Shown: positions 7,933-15,914, counted from the stretch's first letter. The stretch is 16,666 nucleotides of DNA from Lachnospiraceae bacterium (GCA_017958465.1 JAGDCQ010000041.1:1-16666), one strand, 5' to 3'. Notes: a model not told the origin generated them from the sequence alone. Made by a program: numbers and translations.

Positions 7933-8203
7933 AGATTCTATGCATCATATCGAAGATCTCGGCCTTCTGCATCCTGATCTCAACACCGATCTCTTCGCCT
8001 GTTTTCTTAAGCTCATCAGCAAGTGTCACAAAATCTTTTGTGGCATTTGAGTAATCAGCGACCATCATCATTGTAAAGTAGTCCTGCACGATGGTCTGTG
8101 AGATGTCGAGAATATTGATATTGCTTTCCGAGAGGTAAGTACATACCCTTGCAATTATTCCGACAGTGTCTTTTCCTACGACGGTAATGACTGTTTTGTT
8201 CAT
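7931..8203 (-). CDS. ACT-domain protein, UPF0237 family
   Basis: A 90-residue stand-alone ACT domain, a small ligand-binding fold that usually senses amino acids. The beta-alpha-beta-beta-alpha-beta order is visible: VITVVGKDTVGIIARVCTYL (residues 5-24, with the GKD..GI.A.V ligand-loop pattern), NINILDISQTIVQDYFTMMM (second and third strands), an amphipathic helix (KDFVTLADELKKTGEEIG) and a last strand (EIRMQKAEIF). Length matches UPF0237 (about 90). GGAG lies upstream of the ATG, and the gene ends within the ribosome binding site of the UPF0210 gene. This pair is widely conserved in Firmicutes, so the ACT protein may regulate its partner. The ligand is unknown. Confidence 0.92.
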   Translation of the reverse strand: MNKTVITVVGKDTVGIIARVCTYLSESNINILDISQTIVQDYFTMMMVADYSNATKDFVTLADELKKTGEEIGVEIRMQKAEIFDMMHRI

Positions 8204-8217
8204 GGTTTGTCTCCGTT

Positions 8218-9003
8218 TTATATTTCTATGGGACCTGTTGGGATGTCCCTGTTTGCCACTTCTATGTGCGGAAGGGCCGTGCCGAAGTTCCAGGCCTGTG
8301 AAATGGCGCTTCGCATAGTCTCAAAAGCAAGCTCGGCATAGTTGTTTTCTTTGCTCAGGTGCCCGAGGATTATGTTCTTAAGCCCCGGGTGCATAAGCTT
8401 TACAGCCAGCTCTGCCGCGGAATCGTTGGAAAGATGTCCGTATTTCCCGAGGATCCTCTGCTTTAAGGAATAGGGATAGCTCCCTGCCATAAGGATGTTC
8501 GGGTCGTGGTTTGATTCGAGATATAAAAGATCCGAACCTTCTCCCGCCTCAAAAAGCTCTTTTGTCAGCATCCCTATGTCTGTCATGACTGTGGCCTTAT
8601 GGCCTTCCCCTTCAAGGCAGTAGAAAACGGGGTCTGCGGCATCATGGAGCATTGGATAGGCCGTAACTTTCAGGTCCTTGAAATTATAAGTCCTTCCGGG
8701 CACTATCTTGTAAAACAGCTCTGTAGGCACATGGCCCCTGAAACTTCCGGCAACGGCAGAAAGCGTGCCTGCGGTGGAAAGAACGGGGATGGGATGGCTT
8801 TTAAGAAAGACCTCAAGCCCTGCTATATGATCACTGTGCTCATGCGTGATAAAAACTGCTTCCGGATCCTTAAGTCCGGCCTCTTTCAACGAATTACAGA
8901 TTCGTTTGGAACTAACGCCGGCGTCAACAAGAACAGCTGTTTCTCCCGTTTCGAAATACAGGCAGTTGCCGGAGCTTCCGCTGGCGATGCAATACAACTT
9001 CAT
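8218..9003 (-). CDS. walJ: Metallo-beta-lactamase-fold hydrolase, WalJ/YycJ type
   Basis: A 261-residue cytoplasmic metal-dependent hydrolase of the WalJ (YycJ) group, linked in Bacilli to cell-wall and DNA-end coordination through the WalRK system. The protein opens with MKLYCIASGSSGN, the typical family start, and carries ITHEHSDHIAG (His54, His56, Asp58, His59), VMTDIGMLT, YLESNHDPNILMAGSYP, ILGKYGHLSNDSAAELA and IILGHLSKENN, supplying the rest of the two-metal site. A longer frame from TTG 9027 adds eight residues but has no support; the ATG at 9003 has AAAGGA nine bases upstream and matches family length (264). The walRK genes are not next to it, so the regulatory link seen in Bacilli cannot be inferred. 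It starts one base after the GGDEF gene's stop. Confidence 0.9.
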   Translation of the reverse strand: MKLYCIASGSSGNCLYFETGETAVLVDAGVSSKRICNSLKEAGLKDPEAVFITHEHSDHIAGLEVFLKSHPIPVLSTAGTLSAVAGSFRGHVPTELFYKIVPGRTYNFKDLKVTAYPMLHDAADPVFYCLEGEGHKATVMTDIGMLTKELFEAGEGSDLLYLESNHDPNILMAGSYPYSLKQRILGKYGHLSNDSAAELAVKLMHPGLKNIILGHLSKENNYAELAFETMRSAISQAWNFGTALPHIEVANRDIPTGPIEI

Positions 9004-9004
9004 T

Positions 9005-10735
9005 TTATTTATTCCTTTCGGACTCAAACTCTTCCACGTCCGATCCGTCGCGCTTTATCTGGTTCCTGCCGTGTTCCTTGGCGTAATACATGGCCGTATC
9101 CGCGCGTCCGAGGAGCTCGTTGGTATTTTTCCTGATGGAGGGGTACGACGAGTAACCGATACTAACGTGGACAGAAAGCTTCTGCTCCTCGTATTCAACT
9201 ACCATTTTGTCGATGGCAGCCTTTGTATCAACGAGGATCTTCTCACATCTGTCCGCATCGCATTCCGGGAAGGCGAGGACAAACTCCTCACCACCGTATC
9301 TTGCGGCGATACCGCCGTTTCTGTCGGCGATCTTATCTATTATACCGGCGATCTTTTGAAGTACAAGGTCGCCGCAGGCGTGGCCATAAGTATCATTGAA
9401 GCCTTTGAAATGATCGATATCGAAAAGCGCCACTGAAAGGCTTGTCTTCTCTTTCTCCGCCTTCTGACCGAACTCTGCAAGATGCTCGTTCAGACTCCTG
9501 CGGTTAAAGATGCCTGTAAGGCCATCATTAACAGCCATCTGACGTATAGCGTAATACAGCTGGATGTTGTTTATGCCGAGGATGACCTGTGCGGCGATAT
9601 TCTTAAGAAGGCTCTCGCTCTCGTCAAAGTTGTCCTGGATACCGCTTCCGCAGTATATGATACCCACCTCTTTCTTGTCATTGAAGAGGGGAAGCTTAAC
9701 AACTACCGCCAGCTTGTCATCTTCGCCAAGCTCCTTGTAACAGGGAGCCGCAAGCTCCTTATCGATGGAGATTTCCTTCGAATCCTTGGAACTTAAGCCT
9801 TTATTGATGACAGTGGATGTAAACTCTTTAAGGAAATCCCCGGAGATGGATTTCGCCTTTGCATTGTATACAAAGTTGCCCTTTTTAGAAGTGGGCGCAA
9901 GTATAATGCTGCAGAAATTCACGTTTTCCATGGAGTCGCAAAGGACCTCGGGAACCTTGTCGGCAAGGGACTGGATGTCAAGGCATGTTGTAACGCCAAG
10001 CAGTATCTCGTTCTGGGTCTTGATCTCGGCGTTTGCGCGCTGTACCTGGCGGTTGGCGCTTTCCATCTTGATACGCTGGATACCGAGCTCCTCGTTGGCT
10101 TTTTTGATCTTTTCCTGGTGGATGGTGAGGGTTTCGTTCATCTCGGCAGTTTTCTCGGCCATACGCCTCTGCTCGAAGATCTTATGCTCTATCTCAAGGA
10201 TCCAGGAAATAAATATGTTCGTAATGAAAACAACGGCGCAGACGACTGTTGCTATCTCAGCAATGGAACCAAGCGCGATCACCGCATTTTCGCTGTAGTT
10301 CTGGGACTGTGGCAAAAGCAGCAGCTTTATCAGCACAAACAGCGTGATGGGGAAGATCATTACACCTATGATGATGGTCCTTGTGTAGCGGTCCGAGTAG
10401 TCGAACAGGAAGATCATCTCTATCATGCGAAGTAGCAGGCAGATGAAGGATATTACTTCGAGCTCGCGGACACCGGAATCGTTATAAACAATATAGGCTG
10501 AAGCGATAAGGAACTCAACTATCCTGATGGCTATCAAAAGCCTGTTGTTGAGGACTGTCTTCTGTTTCAGGACCTTTGTCAGGATAAGGTCAAGAACGGC
10601 AAGTCCCGCGTACACAAAGATACCGACAAGTGCCCCTACTATGCCGTCTTTGATATAATATTCGATTGCGCTTAGCATTGCGATGATGGCTATGATGGAG
10701 TGCATCTGGCCAAATCGCAGGTTTTTCTCTTCCAT
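9005..10735 (-). CDS. Membrane GAF-GGDEF diguanylate cyclase
   Basis: A 576-residue predicted diguanylate cyclase that would make c-di-GMP from two GTP. Six hydrophobic segments (about 12-28, 32-54, 64-84, 92-112, 119-141 and 151-180) form a membrane sensor. They are followed by a coiled coil (about 181-245), a GAF-like domain (about 250-392) and the GGDEF domain (about 398-565). Active-site features are present: NDGLTGIFNRRSL, FDIDHFKGFNDTYGHACGD with metal-binding Asp439, RYGGEEF (479-485), and IGYSSYP plus RADTAMYYAKEHGRN at the end. The inhibitory I-site RxxD is RNGG (472-475), so product inhibition there is probably lost. I chose ATG 10735 (GGAG five bases upstream) over TTG 10753. It is 30 bp after the FtsA-like gene. 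Confidence 0.93.
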   Translation of the reverse strand: MEEKNLRFGQMHSIIAIIAMLSAIEYYIKDGIVGALVGIFVYAGLAVLDLILTKVLKQKTVLNNRLLIAIRIVEFLIASAYIVYNDSGVRELEVISFICLLLRMIEMIFLFDYSDRYTRTIIIGVMIFPITLFVLIKLLLLPQSQNYSENAVIALGSIAEIATVVCAVVFITNIFISWILEIEHKIFEQRRMAEKTAEMNETLTIHQEKIKKANEELGIQRIKMESANRQVQRANAEIKTQNEILLGVTTCLDIQSLADKVPEVLCDSMENVNFCSIILAPTSKKGNFVYNAKAKSISGDFLKEFTSTVINKGLSSKDSKEISIDKELAAPCYKELGEDDKLAVVVKLPLFNDKKEVGIIYCGSGIQDNFDESESLLKNIAAQVILGINNIQLYYAIRQMAVNDGLTGIFNRRSLNEHLAEFGQKAEKEKTSLSVALFDIDHFKGFNDTYGHACGDLVLQKIAGIIDKIADRNGGIAARYGGEEFVLAFPECDADRCEKILVDTKAAIDKMVVEYEEQKLSVHVSIGYSSYPSIRKNTNELLGRADTAMYYAKEHGRNQIKRDGSDVEEFESERNK

Positions 10736-10765
10736 ACTTTCTCCGGAATACAAAAAGCTTTTTCT

Positions 10766-12505
10766 TTACACCCTGATATCCACTGTGAAATTCTCGTAAA
10801 CCCTGTCGTAAGGATTTGCGGCCACATGGTTTACTTCAATGGAGGAAGGCCTCTCCATGTCAAGCGCCGTAAGGAGCTCGGACACAAGATAGAAATCCTT
10901 TCTCACGATGGAGTCGCCGTCGGCGATCCTGTAATCTTCACCTACAGGCTTGCCGTTTGCCATAAAGAGGCGCGGCATCTTAACATCTTTCCCGTTGATG
11001 TTGAAGACGATTGATTCTCCGGCTTCCTTAAGGTCCGCAAGTGTAAGCCTTGCGGGCTTTCCGGAGGTTGAATCCTTTATTGTTATCTCGTCATGATTGC
11101 CTATGATAGTGCTGATTGAAGCAAGCTTGCCGTTTACCTTGATGACAGCGGCGTCTCCCATCTCGCCGCGGGCCATCCTGCGCTCGCCGTTAAAGGTGTA
11201 GTTAAGGGCCTTTCCCGTGCGCGCGAAGAGCCTGTCGTTGGGGAAGCCCACCTTTGCGGCAGCGTCCATAACGGCAGTCTTTCCGTTATCGTAAAGCTTG
11301 ATGCGCTCTTTATTGAGCGTAACAAAGATGATATTGTTCTTTGCTTCGTAGTAATTGAGGCAGATACCGATAGGCGTAACAAGGGTGGAATCCTTTGCAA
11401 GGCCGTCTTCGGGGAACGTCACAAAATCAAGTACTTCCGCGCCTCGGAGCGCTACACGCTCCTTTGCTATACCGAGGTTTTCGGCAAGGAGCGGGATAAA
11501 CGTCGGGAACTTTCCGCCGCCGCCGACAACAAACACAGCGCTTACGGGCTTTCCGCCGTTAAGCTCTATTATCTTGTCGGAAACCTGCTTTGCGATATCT
11601 GAAACAACGGGCTCGGCAGTCTCCTTTACGGATTCTGCGCTTACTTTAAGCTTTGTGCCCATTATATCCTTGTACTGGATCTCTTTCTTTTTGCCGGTCG
11701 CAAGCTTGATCTTCTCTGCAGTGTCAAAGTCCACAAGGTAAGCCTGCATAATGCTTTCCGTAATGGCGTCGCCAGCTTTCGGGATCATGCCGTATGCTAC
11801 TATGCTTCCGTCCTTTGTCACACAGATATCGGAGGTGCCGGCGCCGACATCCACAAGTGCTATATTCAAAAGCCTGTAGTTGCCGGGGATAGCCACATTG
11901 ATCGCAGCTATAGGCTCGAGGGTCATATCCGCAACCTCAAGGCCTGCCTTTTCAACAGCTGCATAAAGGCTCTCCACCACTTCCTGCGGAAGGAAAGTCG
12001 CTATGATATCCGCAGAGATCTTTTTCCCTCTGTGGGATTCAAGATTAGTCATCAAAAAGCCGTTAAGGAAATACCTTACCACGGTATGTCCCACACAGCT
12101 GAATATCTCGTCTGAATTTTCGCTCTTTATCCGGGCGTAGGCCTTTTCAATGCCACCCGCGACAAGAGTGCGGATGTGCTCCGGATCGATAAGGGTATCC
12201 TCTTCGAATTCCAGTTCACAGGAGGTCTCGACAGTTTTTAAAACACGTCCGGCCGCAGCGATACACACTTCGGTCAGTTTTCTGTCTATCTTCTGTTCAA
12301 GCTCACGCTTAACGACCCCGATAGTTTCGGCAACTTTTTCGATGTCGTGGATCTGGCCGTCCATCATAGCCCTGGTCTCGTGGAACCTGATGCTCTGCGC
12401 CACGATGACAAAGCCTCTCTCGCTGTTTTTGTAACCTACAGTACCAACTATGCTGCGTGTTCCGATATCAAGTCCGAACACCAATTGCTGCGGTAATTTA
12501 GTCAC
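10766..12505 (-). CDS. FtsA-like actin-family ATPase with a long C-terminal extension (GTG start)
   Basis: A 579-residue protein of the actin/Hsp70 ATPase superfamily, closest to FtsA and PilM, which link cytoskeletal or pilus machinery to the membrane. Nucleotide-site motifs are in order: phosphate-1 GLDIGTRSIVGTVG (11-24), phosphate-2 LVDVGAGTSDICV (217-229) and adenosine VFVVGGGGKFP (324-334). The 1C-type subdomain lies between about 80 and 165, and DMTLEPIAA (193-201) matches the FtsA family. FtsA usually has about 420 residues. Here about 190 extra follow, with beta-rich segments built around NGK/NGE and GD.I units, lacking the usual C-terminal membrane helix. The GTG start has GAGAGGG seven bases upstream and a promoter. 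A cell division, sporulation or pilus role is possible; without ftsZ or pil neighbours I cannot choose. Confidence 0.85.
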   Translation of the reverse strand: MTKLPQQLVFGLDIGTRSIVGTVGYKNSERGFVIVAQSIRFHETRAMMDGQIHDIEKVAETIGVVKRELEQKIDRKLTEVCIAAAGRVLKTVETSCELEFEEDTLIDPEHIRTLVAGGIEKAYARIKSENSDEIFSCVGHTVVRYFLNGFLMTNLESHRGKKISADIIATFLPQEVVESLYAAVEKAGLEVADMTLEPIAAINVAIPGNYRLLNIALVDVGAGTSDICVTKDGSIVAYGMIPKAGDAITESIMQAYLVDFDTAEKIKLATGKKKEIQYKDIMGTKLKVSAESVKETAEPVVSDIAKQVSDKIIELNGGKPVSAVFVVGGGGKFPTFIPLLAENLGIAKERVALRGAEVLDFVTFPEDGLAKDSTLVTPIGICLNYYEAKNNIIFVTLNKERIKLYDNGKTAVMDAAAKVGFPNDRLFARTGKALNYTFNGERRMARGEMGDAAVIKVNGKLASISTIIGNHDEITIKDSTSGKPARLTLADLKEAGESIVFNINGKDVKMPRLFMANGKPVGEDYRIADGDSIVRKDFYLVSELLTALDMERPSSIEVNHVAANPYDRVYENFTVDIRV

Positions 12506-12512
12506 TTTCCTA

Positions 12513-12519
12513 CCCTCTC
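12513..12519 (-). promoter_or_regulatory. Ribosome binding site of the GTG-initiated FtsA-like gene
   Basis: The minus strand reads GAGAGGG, seven bases before GTG 12503-12505. No in-frame ATG lies between this site and the conserved FGLDIGT motif, so GTG is the best initiator. Confidence 0.75.
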
Positions 12520-12543
12520 TTTGCTCATAGAAACTTAGTGTAT

Positions 12544-12572
12544 ATTATAACACAAACCTTATCTGTTTTCCA
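12544..12572 (-). promoter_or_regulatory. Extended -10 sigma-A-type promoter of the FtsA-like gene operon
   Basis: The minus strand shows TGGAAA (12567-12572), 17 bases, then a perfect TATAAT (12544-12549) with TG in the extended -10 position. The predicted start of transcription is near 12537, giving a leader of about 30 bases before GTG 12505. The -35 box lies inside the last codons of coaE. This is the best protein-gene promoter I see, and it probably drives the whole train from the FtsA-like gene to dxs, with possible extra readthrough from polA-coaE. Confidence 0.75.
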
Positions 12573-13191
12573 CAACTTTCAATCTTCGTGACAAAGACTT
12601 GAGGATCTTTTCATCTCCAAGGCTCTTTGAGTTTAAGATCACCATATCCGCGTTAGCTCTGTAGAAGCTTACGGGACGCTGGCTCTTCATCACACTCCTG
12701 ATCTTTTCTTTGGAGTAACCCCTTGTGGTCGTAAGCCTCTCTATACGTTCAGCTTTTGGAGTGTGGATATACCAGACTAAGTCGCACATATTGTTACAGC
12801 CCGAATCCGTAAGCAGCGCGGATTCAAGAAGGATGAACTCGTAAAGTCCCCGGGATTCTTTTATTATCTTCTTACATTCATCTATCACCGGAGGATGTGT
12901 GAGGGAGTTTAAGAGCGCAAGCTTGTCCTTGTCCGAAAAAACTATCCCTGCAAGCTTAGCCCTGTCTATCTCACCGTCTTCAAGAAGGATATCCCGGCCA
13001 AAGGCCTTAACAACTCTTTTATAGGACTCCCGGCCTTTTTTCATCTGTTCTTTTGCGATAGTGTCTGTATCGATCACAAGGGTCTTCTTAAGCCCCGAAA
13101 CAAGCCTGCAGATATAGCTCTTTCCGCAGCCGGCAGGGCCTGTGATCCCGATCACCACAGCGTTTTTGCCCTTCTCTTTATTTTGCTTCAT
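12559..13191 (-). CDS. coaE: Dephospho-CoA kinase
   Basis: CoaE phosphorylates the 3'-hydroxyl of dephospho-CoA with ATP, the last step of coenzyme A synthesis, in the cytoplasm. The 210-residue product has the P-loop GITGPAGCGKS (15-25), the family DTDTIAKEQM (41-50), THPPVID (98-104), a buried strand with LLESALLTDSG (121-131) in place of the usual PLLFE region, VWYIHTPKAERIERL with adjacent RGYSKEKI, and the C-terminal QRP and ADMVILNS. Each is where the family has it (about 200 residues). The longer TTG-initiated frame from 13224 adds eleven basic residues with no family match, so I start at ATG 13191. It overlaps the end of polA by 14 bp, a common coupling in Clostridia. Confidence 0.92.
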   Translation of the reverse strand: MKQNKEKGKNAVVIGITGPAGCGKSYICRLVSGLKKTLVIDTDTIAKEQMKKGRESYKRVVKAFGRDILLEDGEIDRAKLAGIVFSDKDKLALLNSLTHPPVIDECKKIIKESRGLYEFILLESALLTDSGCNNMCDLVWYIHTPKAERIERLTTTRGYSKEKIRSVMKSQRPVSFYRANADMVILNSKSLGDEKILKSLSRRLKVVENR

Positions 13192-15913
13192 ACCAGCTCT
13201 TCCCTTCGCAGATCTCCGCCACAAACTTCACGGAAAGGTTTGCGGCACCCTCCATTTCCTCACGGAGTATGGTCTTTACCTGTTCTTTTTCTGCTTCAGT
13301 TGTCTCTACCATAAGCTCATCATGGATCTGAAGGATGAGCTTAGAATCTCCGGTTTCACGCTCAAGCCTTTCCTCAACTTTTAGCATAGCAAGCTTTATG
13401 ATGTCGGCTGCCGTACCCTGGATAGGTGAATTCATTGCCACACGCTCGCCAAACTGACGCTGCATAAAGTTGCCGGAGGAAAGCTCTGGGATGGGACGGA
13501 TCCTGCCGTAGGCGGTCCTAACCTCACCTTTGCTGTAGCCCTCGGAAACGAGCCCGTCCAGGAAACGCTTGATGGAAGGATAAGAATCAAAGTATTGCTT
13601 GATAAACTTTTCAGCCTCTTTTCTGGAGAGACCAAGGTCCGCACCGAGGCCGAAGGAGCTTATGCCGTAGATGATACCGAAGTTGACTGCCTTTGCACGC
13701 CTCCTGGCTGCTGCATCCACCTTGTCTAAGGGTATCCCAAAGACTTTGGATGCAGTAAGGGTGTGGATATCACTGCCTGTTGCATAGGCGTTTTTAAGCT
13801 CTTCGTCGCCGGAAAGAGCTGCAAGGACACGAAGCTCGATCTGCGAATAATCCGCATCCACGAACACACAGCCTTCTTCGGGAACAAAGACTTTTCTTAT
13901 CTCCCTTCCAAGTTCTGTCCTTACGGGGATGTTCTGAAGGTTTGGATCGGCGCAGCTCAAACGCCCGGTGGCTGTCACAGTCTGGTTAAACTTACAGTGG
14001 ATCCTGCCGTCTTCTCCAATAAACTTCACAAGAGCGTCCGCGTAAGTGGACTTAAGCTTTGAAACCTGCCTGTACTCAAGGATGTGAGCCACAACAGGGT
14101 AATCCTCCTTCAGGGAATCCAGTACATCCGCTGAAGTGGAGTAGCCGCTCTTTGTCTTTTTCCCGTGGGGAAGCATAAGCTTTTCGAAAAGCACCTCTCC
14201 AAGCTGTTTTGGGGAATTGATATTAAACTCGCAACCGGCTTCGGAATAGATAAGCGCTGCAAGCCTGTCTATCTCTTTACCAAAGGAGGTCCCAAGCTTT
14301 TCAAGGCCGGAGACATCGGCCTTTATCCCACGGTCCTCCATCTTGCGAAGAACAAAGGTGAGCGGAAGCTCCATTTCGTAATAAAGCTTTTTAAGCTCTT
14401 TCTTTTCAAGCAATTGCTCGAGTTTCCCCGCAAGGATCCTTGCAAGCACCGCCTCAGAAACACCGGCATACCCGGGCGCATAGTCAAAAGCCACGCTTTT
14501 CACGGTGTATTCGTTTTTAAGGGGATCCAGAAGGTATGCTGCAAGAGCGGGATCAAAGGAGTTGCCTGCGTTAAGCCTTTTGGACGCAAAGCTGTTTTCC
14601 TTGATGTTGAAAACAGAAAGCTTAAGACCTTTACCAAGAGCTTTACAAAGCTCGTCCTTTACGTAATCAAGAGTCAGAAAGCCGTCCGGCCTGAAGATGA
14701 ACACAGAGTCGTCCTGCAGGCTTAAAGCTATGTACTCTCCCTGATCATCAGAGGATTCCAGAAAGCCCGCAAACACTTGTGTTTCAGGTTTTTTAGCAAA
14801 AAACCCGGATGCAGTCGCAAGGTCTGAAATGATCGTTTGTTTTATCTCTACTGCTTCTGTTTTTGGAGCCGGGATATCGTCAAGGAGGGAGTTCATCTCC
14901 AGCTCCTTTAAGGCCTCTCTTGCCCCATCGGCGTTGAAATGCAGCTCGTAGTCCGAAAGGTTGTCTTTTTCAAGGGGAACGTCCCTCTTTATTGTTGCTA
15001 TCTTTTCGCAGAGGCGTGCGGCTTTTTCGCCGGAAAGGGTCCCCTCCTCGTCTTTCAGAAGGTACGCAAGGGGCGAGCGAGCAAGGCCAAGCTCTGTTTT
15101 CCACAAAGCGTTAATTTCGGCCTTTCTTGCGTCATCAGGCTGTCCGATAAAGCTGTAAAGCCCGTCTATAGTCTTGTATTTTGAGATGAGCGCCATAGCG
15201 GCCTTTTCGCCTATTCCGGGAACCCCTTTGATATTGTCTGAGGGGTCGCCCATAAGTCCCTTCAGGGAAGGGACTGAGGAAGGTGAAACTCCGTATTCTT
15301 TTTCTACAAGCTCAGGGGTAAGAGGAAAGCACCTTTCAGCAACAACATAGTCCTTGGGATCCATGTTGTATTTTTTGAAAAGCTCTTCTGTTTTCTGGAC
15401 CGAGGAGGACATTATCCAAAGCTCGGTTTTGTCGCTTACAAGCTGAAGATAATCCCGGTCTTTAGAAATGATCCTCACAGGGATCTTGTCTTCGAAACGT
15501 TTAGAAACAGTCCCGCTGAAATCATCCGCCTCGTAGGTTTCTGACATAAGCTGCATTATGCCCATTTTAGAGAGCACTTCCTGGCAAAGGTCGAACTGAA
15601 CGCCAAGAGGCTCCGGCATAGAGCTTCTGTTGGATTTGTATTCGGGGTACATTTCAGTGCGGAATGTTGTGCGTGATATGTCCCAGTTCACCACAAGATG
15701 TGTGGGCGGAACAGTTTTCAGAACTCTGAAAAGATAACGCAAAAACCCGTAAACGGCGTTTGTGTAAACGCCCTTCGAGGTCATCATTATCCTGTGATAA
15801 TACTTTTTCTTTTTTTCTTCATCCTTTTCGAAAAGGATCTCTCGCGGAAGGTTGCCGTAATATTGGGTAAATAACAGCGACGAGCCGTCGATCACCAGAA
15901 AATATCCATTCAT
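13178..15913 (-). CDS. polA: DNA polymerase I with atypical 5' nuclease domain and inactive proofreading domain
   Basis: This 911-residue enzyme fills gaps in repair and replaces Okazaki primers. The 5' nuclease domain (about 1-310) keeps its metal ligands: IDG (Asp9), NWD (Asp78), YEADD (Glu128, Asp130, Asp131), KDRD (Asp152, Asp154) and GDPSDN (Asp223, Asp226), then the DNA-binding GVPGIGEKAA. It carries an extra charged stretch at about 20-46. The middle domain (about 350-510) is shaped like the 3'-5' exonuclease but lacks the DxE pair (reads FAGFLES), so no proofreading is expected. The polymerase domain has TATGRLSCADPNLQNIP, motif A VDADYSQIELR (Asp688), the O-helix RRRAKAVNFGIIYG (Lys741, Phe745) and motif C QIHDELMVE (Asp865). 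The ATG follows the zinc-finger gene's stop by one base, with AGGGAT upstream. Confidence 0.97.
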   Translation of the reverse strand: MNGYFLVIDGSSLLFTQYYGNLPREILFEKDEEKKKKYYHRIMMTSKGVYTNAVYGFLRYLFRVLKTVPPTHLVVNWDISRTTFRTEMYPEYKSNRSSMPEPLGVQFDLCQEVLSKMGIMQLMSETYEADDFSGTVSKRFEDKIPVRIISKDRDYLQLVSDKTELWIMSSSVQKTEELFKKYNMDPKDYVVAERCFPLTPELVEKEYGVSPSSVPSLKGLMGDPSDNIKGVPGIGEKAAMALISKYKTIDGLYSFIGQPDDARKAEINALWKTELGLARSPLAYLLKDEEGTLSGEKAARLCEKIATIKRDVPLEKDNLSDYELHFNADGAREALKELEMNSLLDDIPAPKTEAVEIKQTIISDLATASGFFAKKPETQVFAGFLESSDDQGEYIALSLQDDSVFIFRPDGFLTLDYVKDELCKALGKGLKLSVFNIKENSFASKRLNAGNSFDPALAAYLLDPLKNEYTVKSVAFDYAPGYAGVSEAVLARILAGKLEQLLEKKELKKLYYEMELPLTFVLRKMEDRGIKADVSGLEKLGTSFGKEIDRLAALIYSEAGCEFNINSPKQLGEVLFEKLMLPHGKKTKSGYSTSADVLDSLKEDYPVVAHILEYRQVSKLKSTYADALVKFIGEDGRIHCKFNQTVTATGRLSCADPNLQNIPVRTELGREIRKVFVPEEGCVFVDADYSQIELRVLAALSGDEELKNAYATGSDIHTLTASKVFGIPLDKVDAAARRRAKAVNFGIIYGISSFGLGADLGLSRKEAEKFIKQYFDSYPSIKRFLDGLVSEGYSKGEVRTAYGRIRPIPELSSGNFMQRQFGERVAMNSPIQGTAADIIKLAMLKVEERLERETGDSKLILQIHDELMVETTEAEKEQVKTILREEMEGAANLSVKFVAEICEGKSWYEAK

Positions 15914-15914
15914 G

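Noticed and set aside
8599..9436. Plus-strand open frames (178 and 196 codons) spanning the WalJ/GGDEF junction.
   Set aside because: They cross the start of one well-supported gene and the end of another on the other strand, with no motif of their own.
10752..10763. Perfect 12-base palindrome AAAAAGCTTTTT between the FtsA-like and GGDEF genes, resembling a terminator.
   Set aside because: It has no loop and only weak A-T pairing, no separate T-run, and lies where two genes are closely spaced.
12503..12529. Tiny reading frame of eight codons ending in TGA that overlaps the GTG start of the FtsA-like gene, possibly a leader peptide.
   Set aside because: It has no Shine-Dalgarno, shows no regulatory codon run, and such short frames arise by chance.
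13192..13224. Upstream TTG extension of coaE (eleven residues).
   Set aside because: Family alignment begins near the ATG, and the extra residues match nothing in the family.
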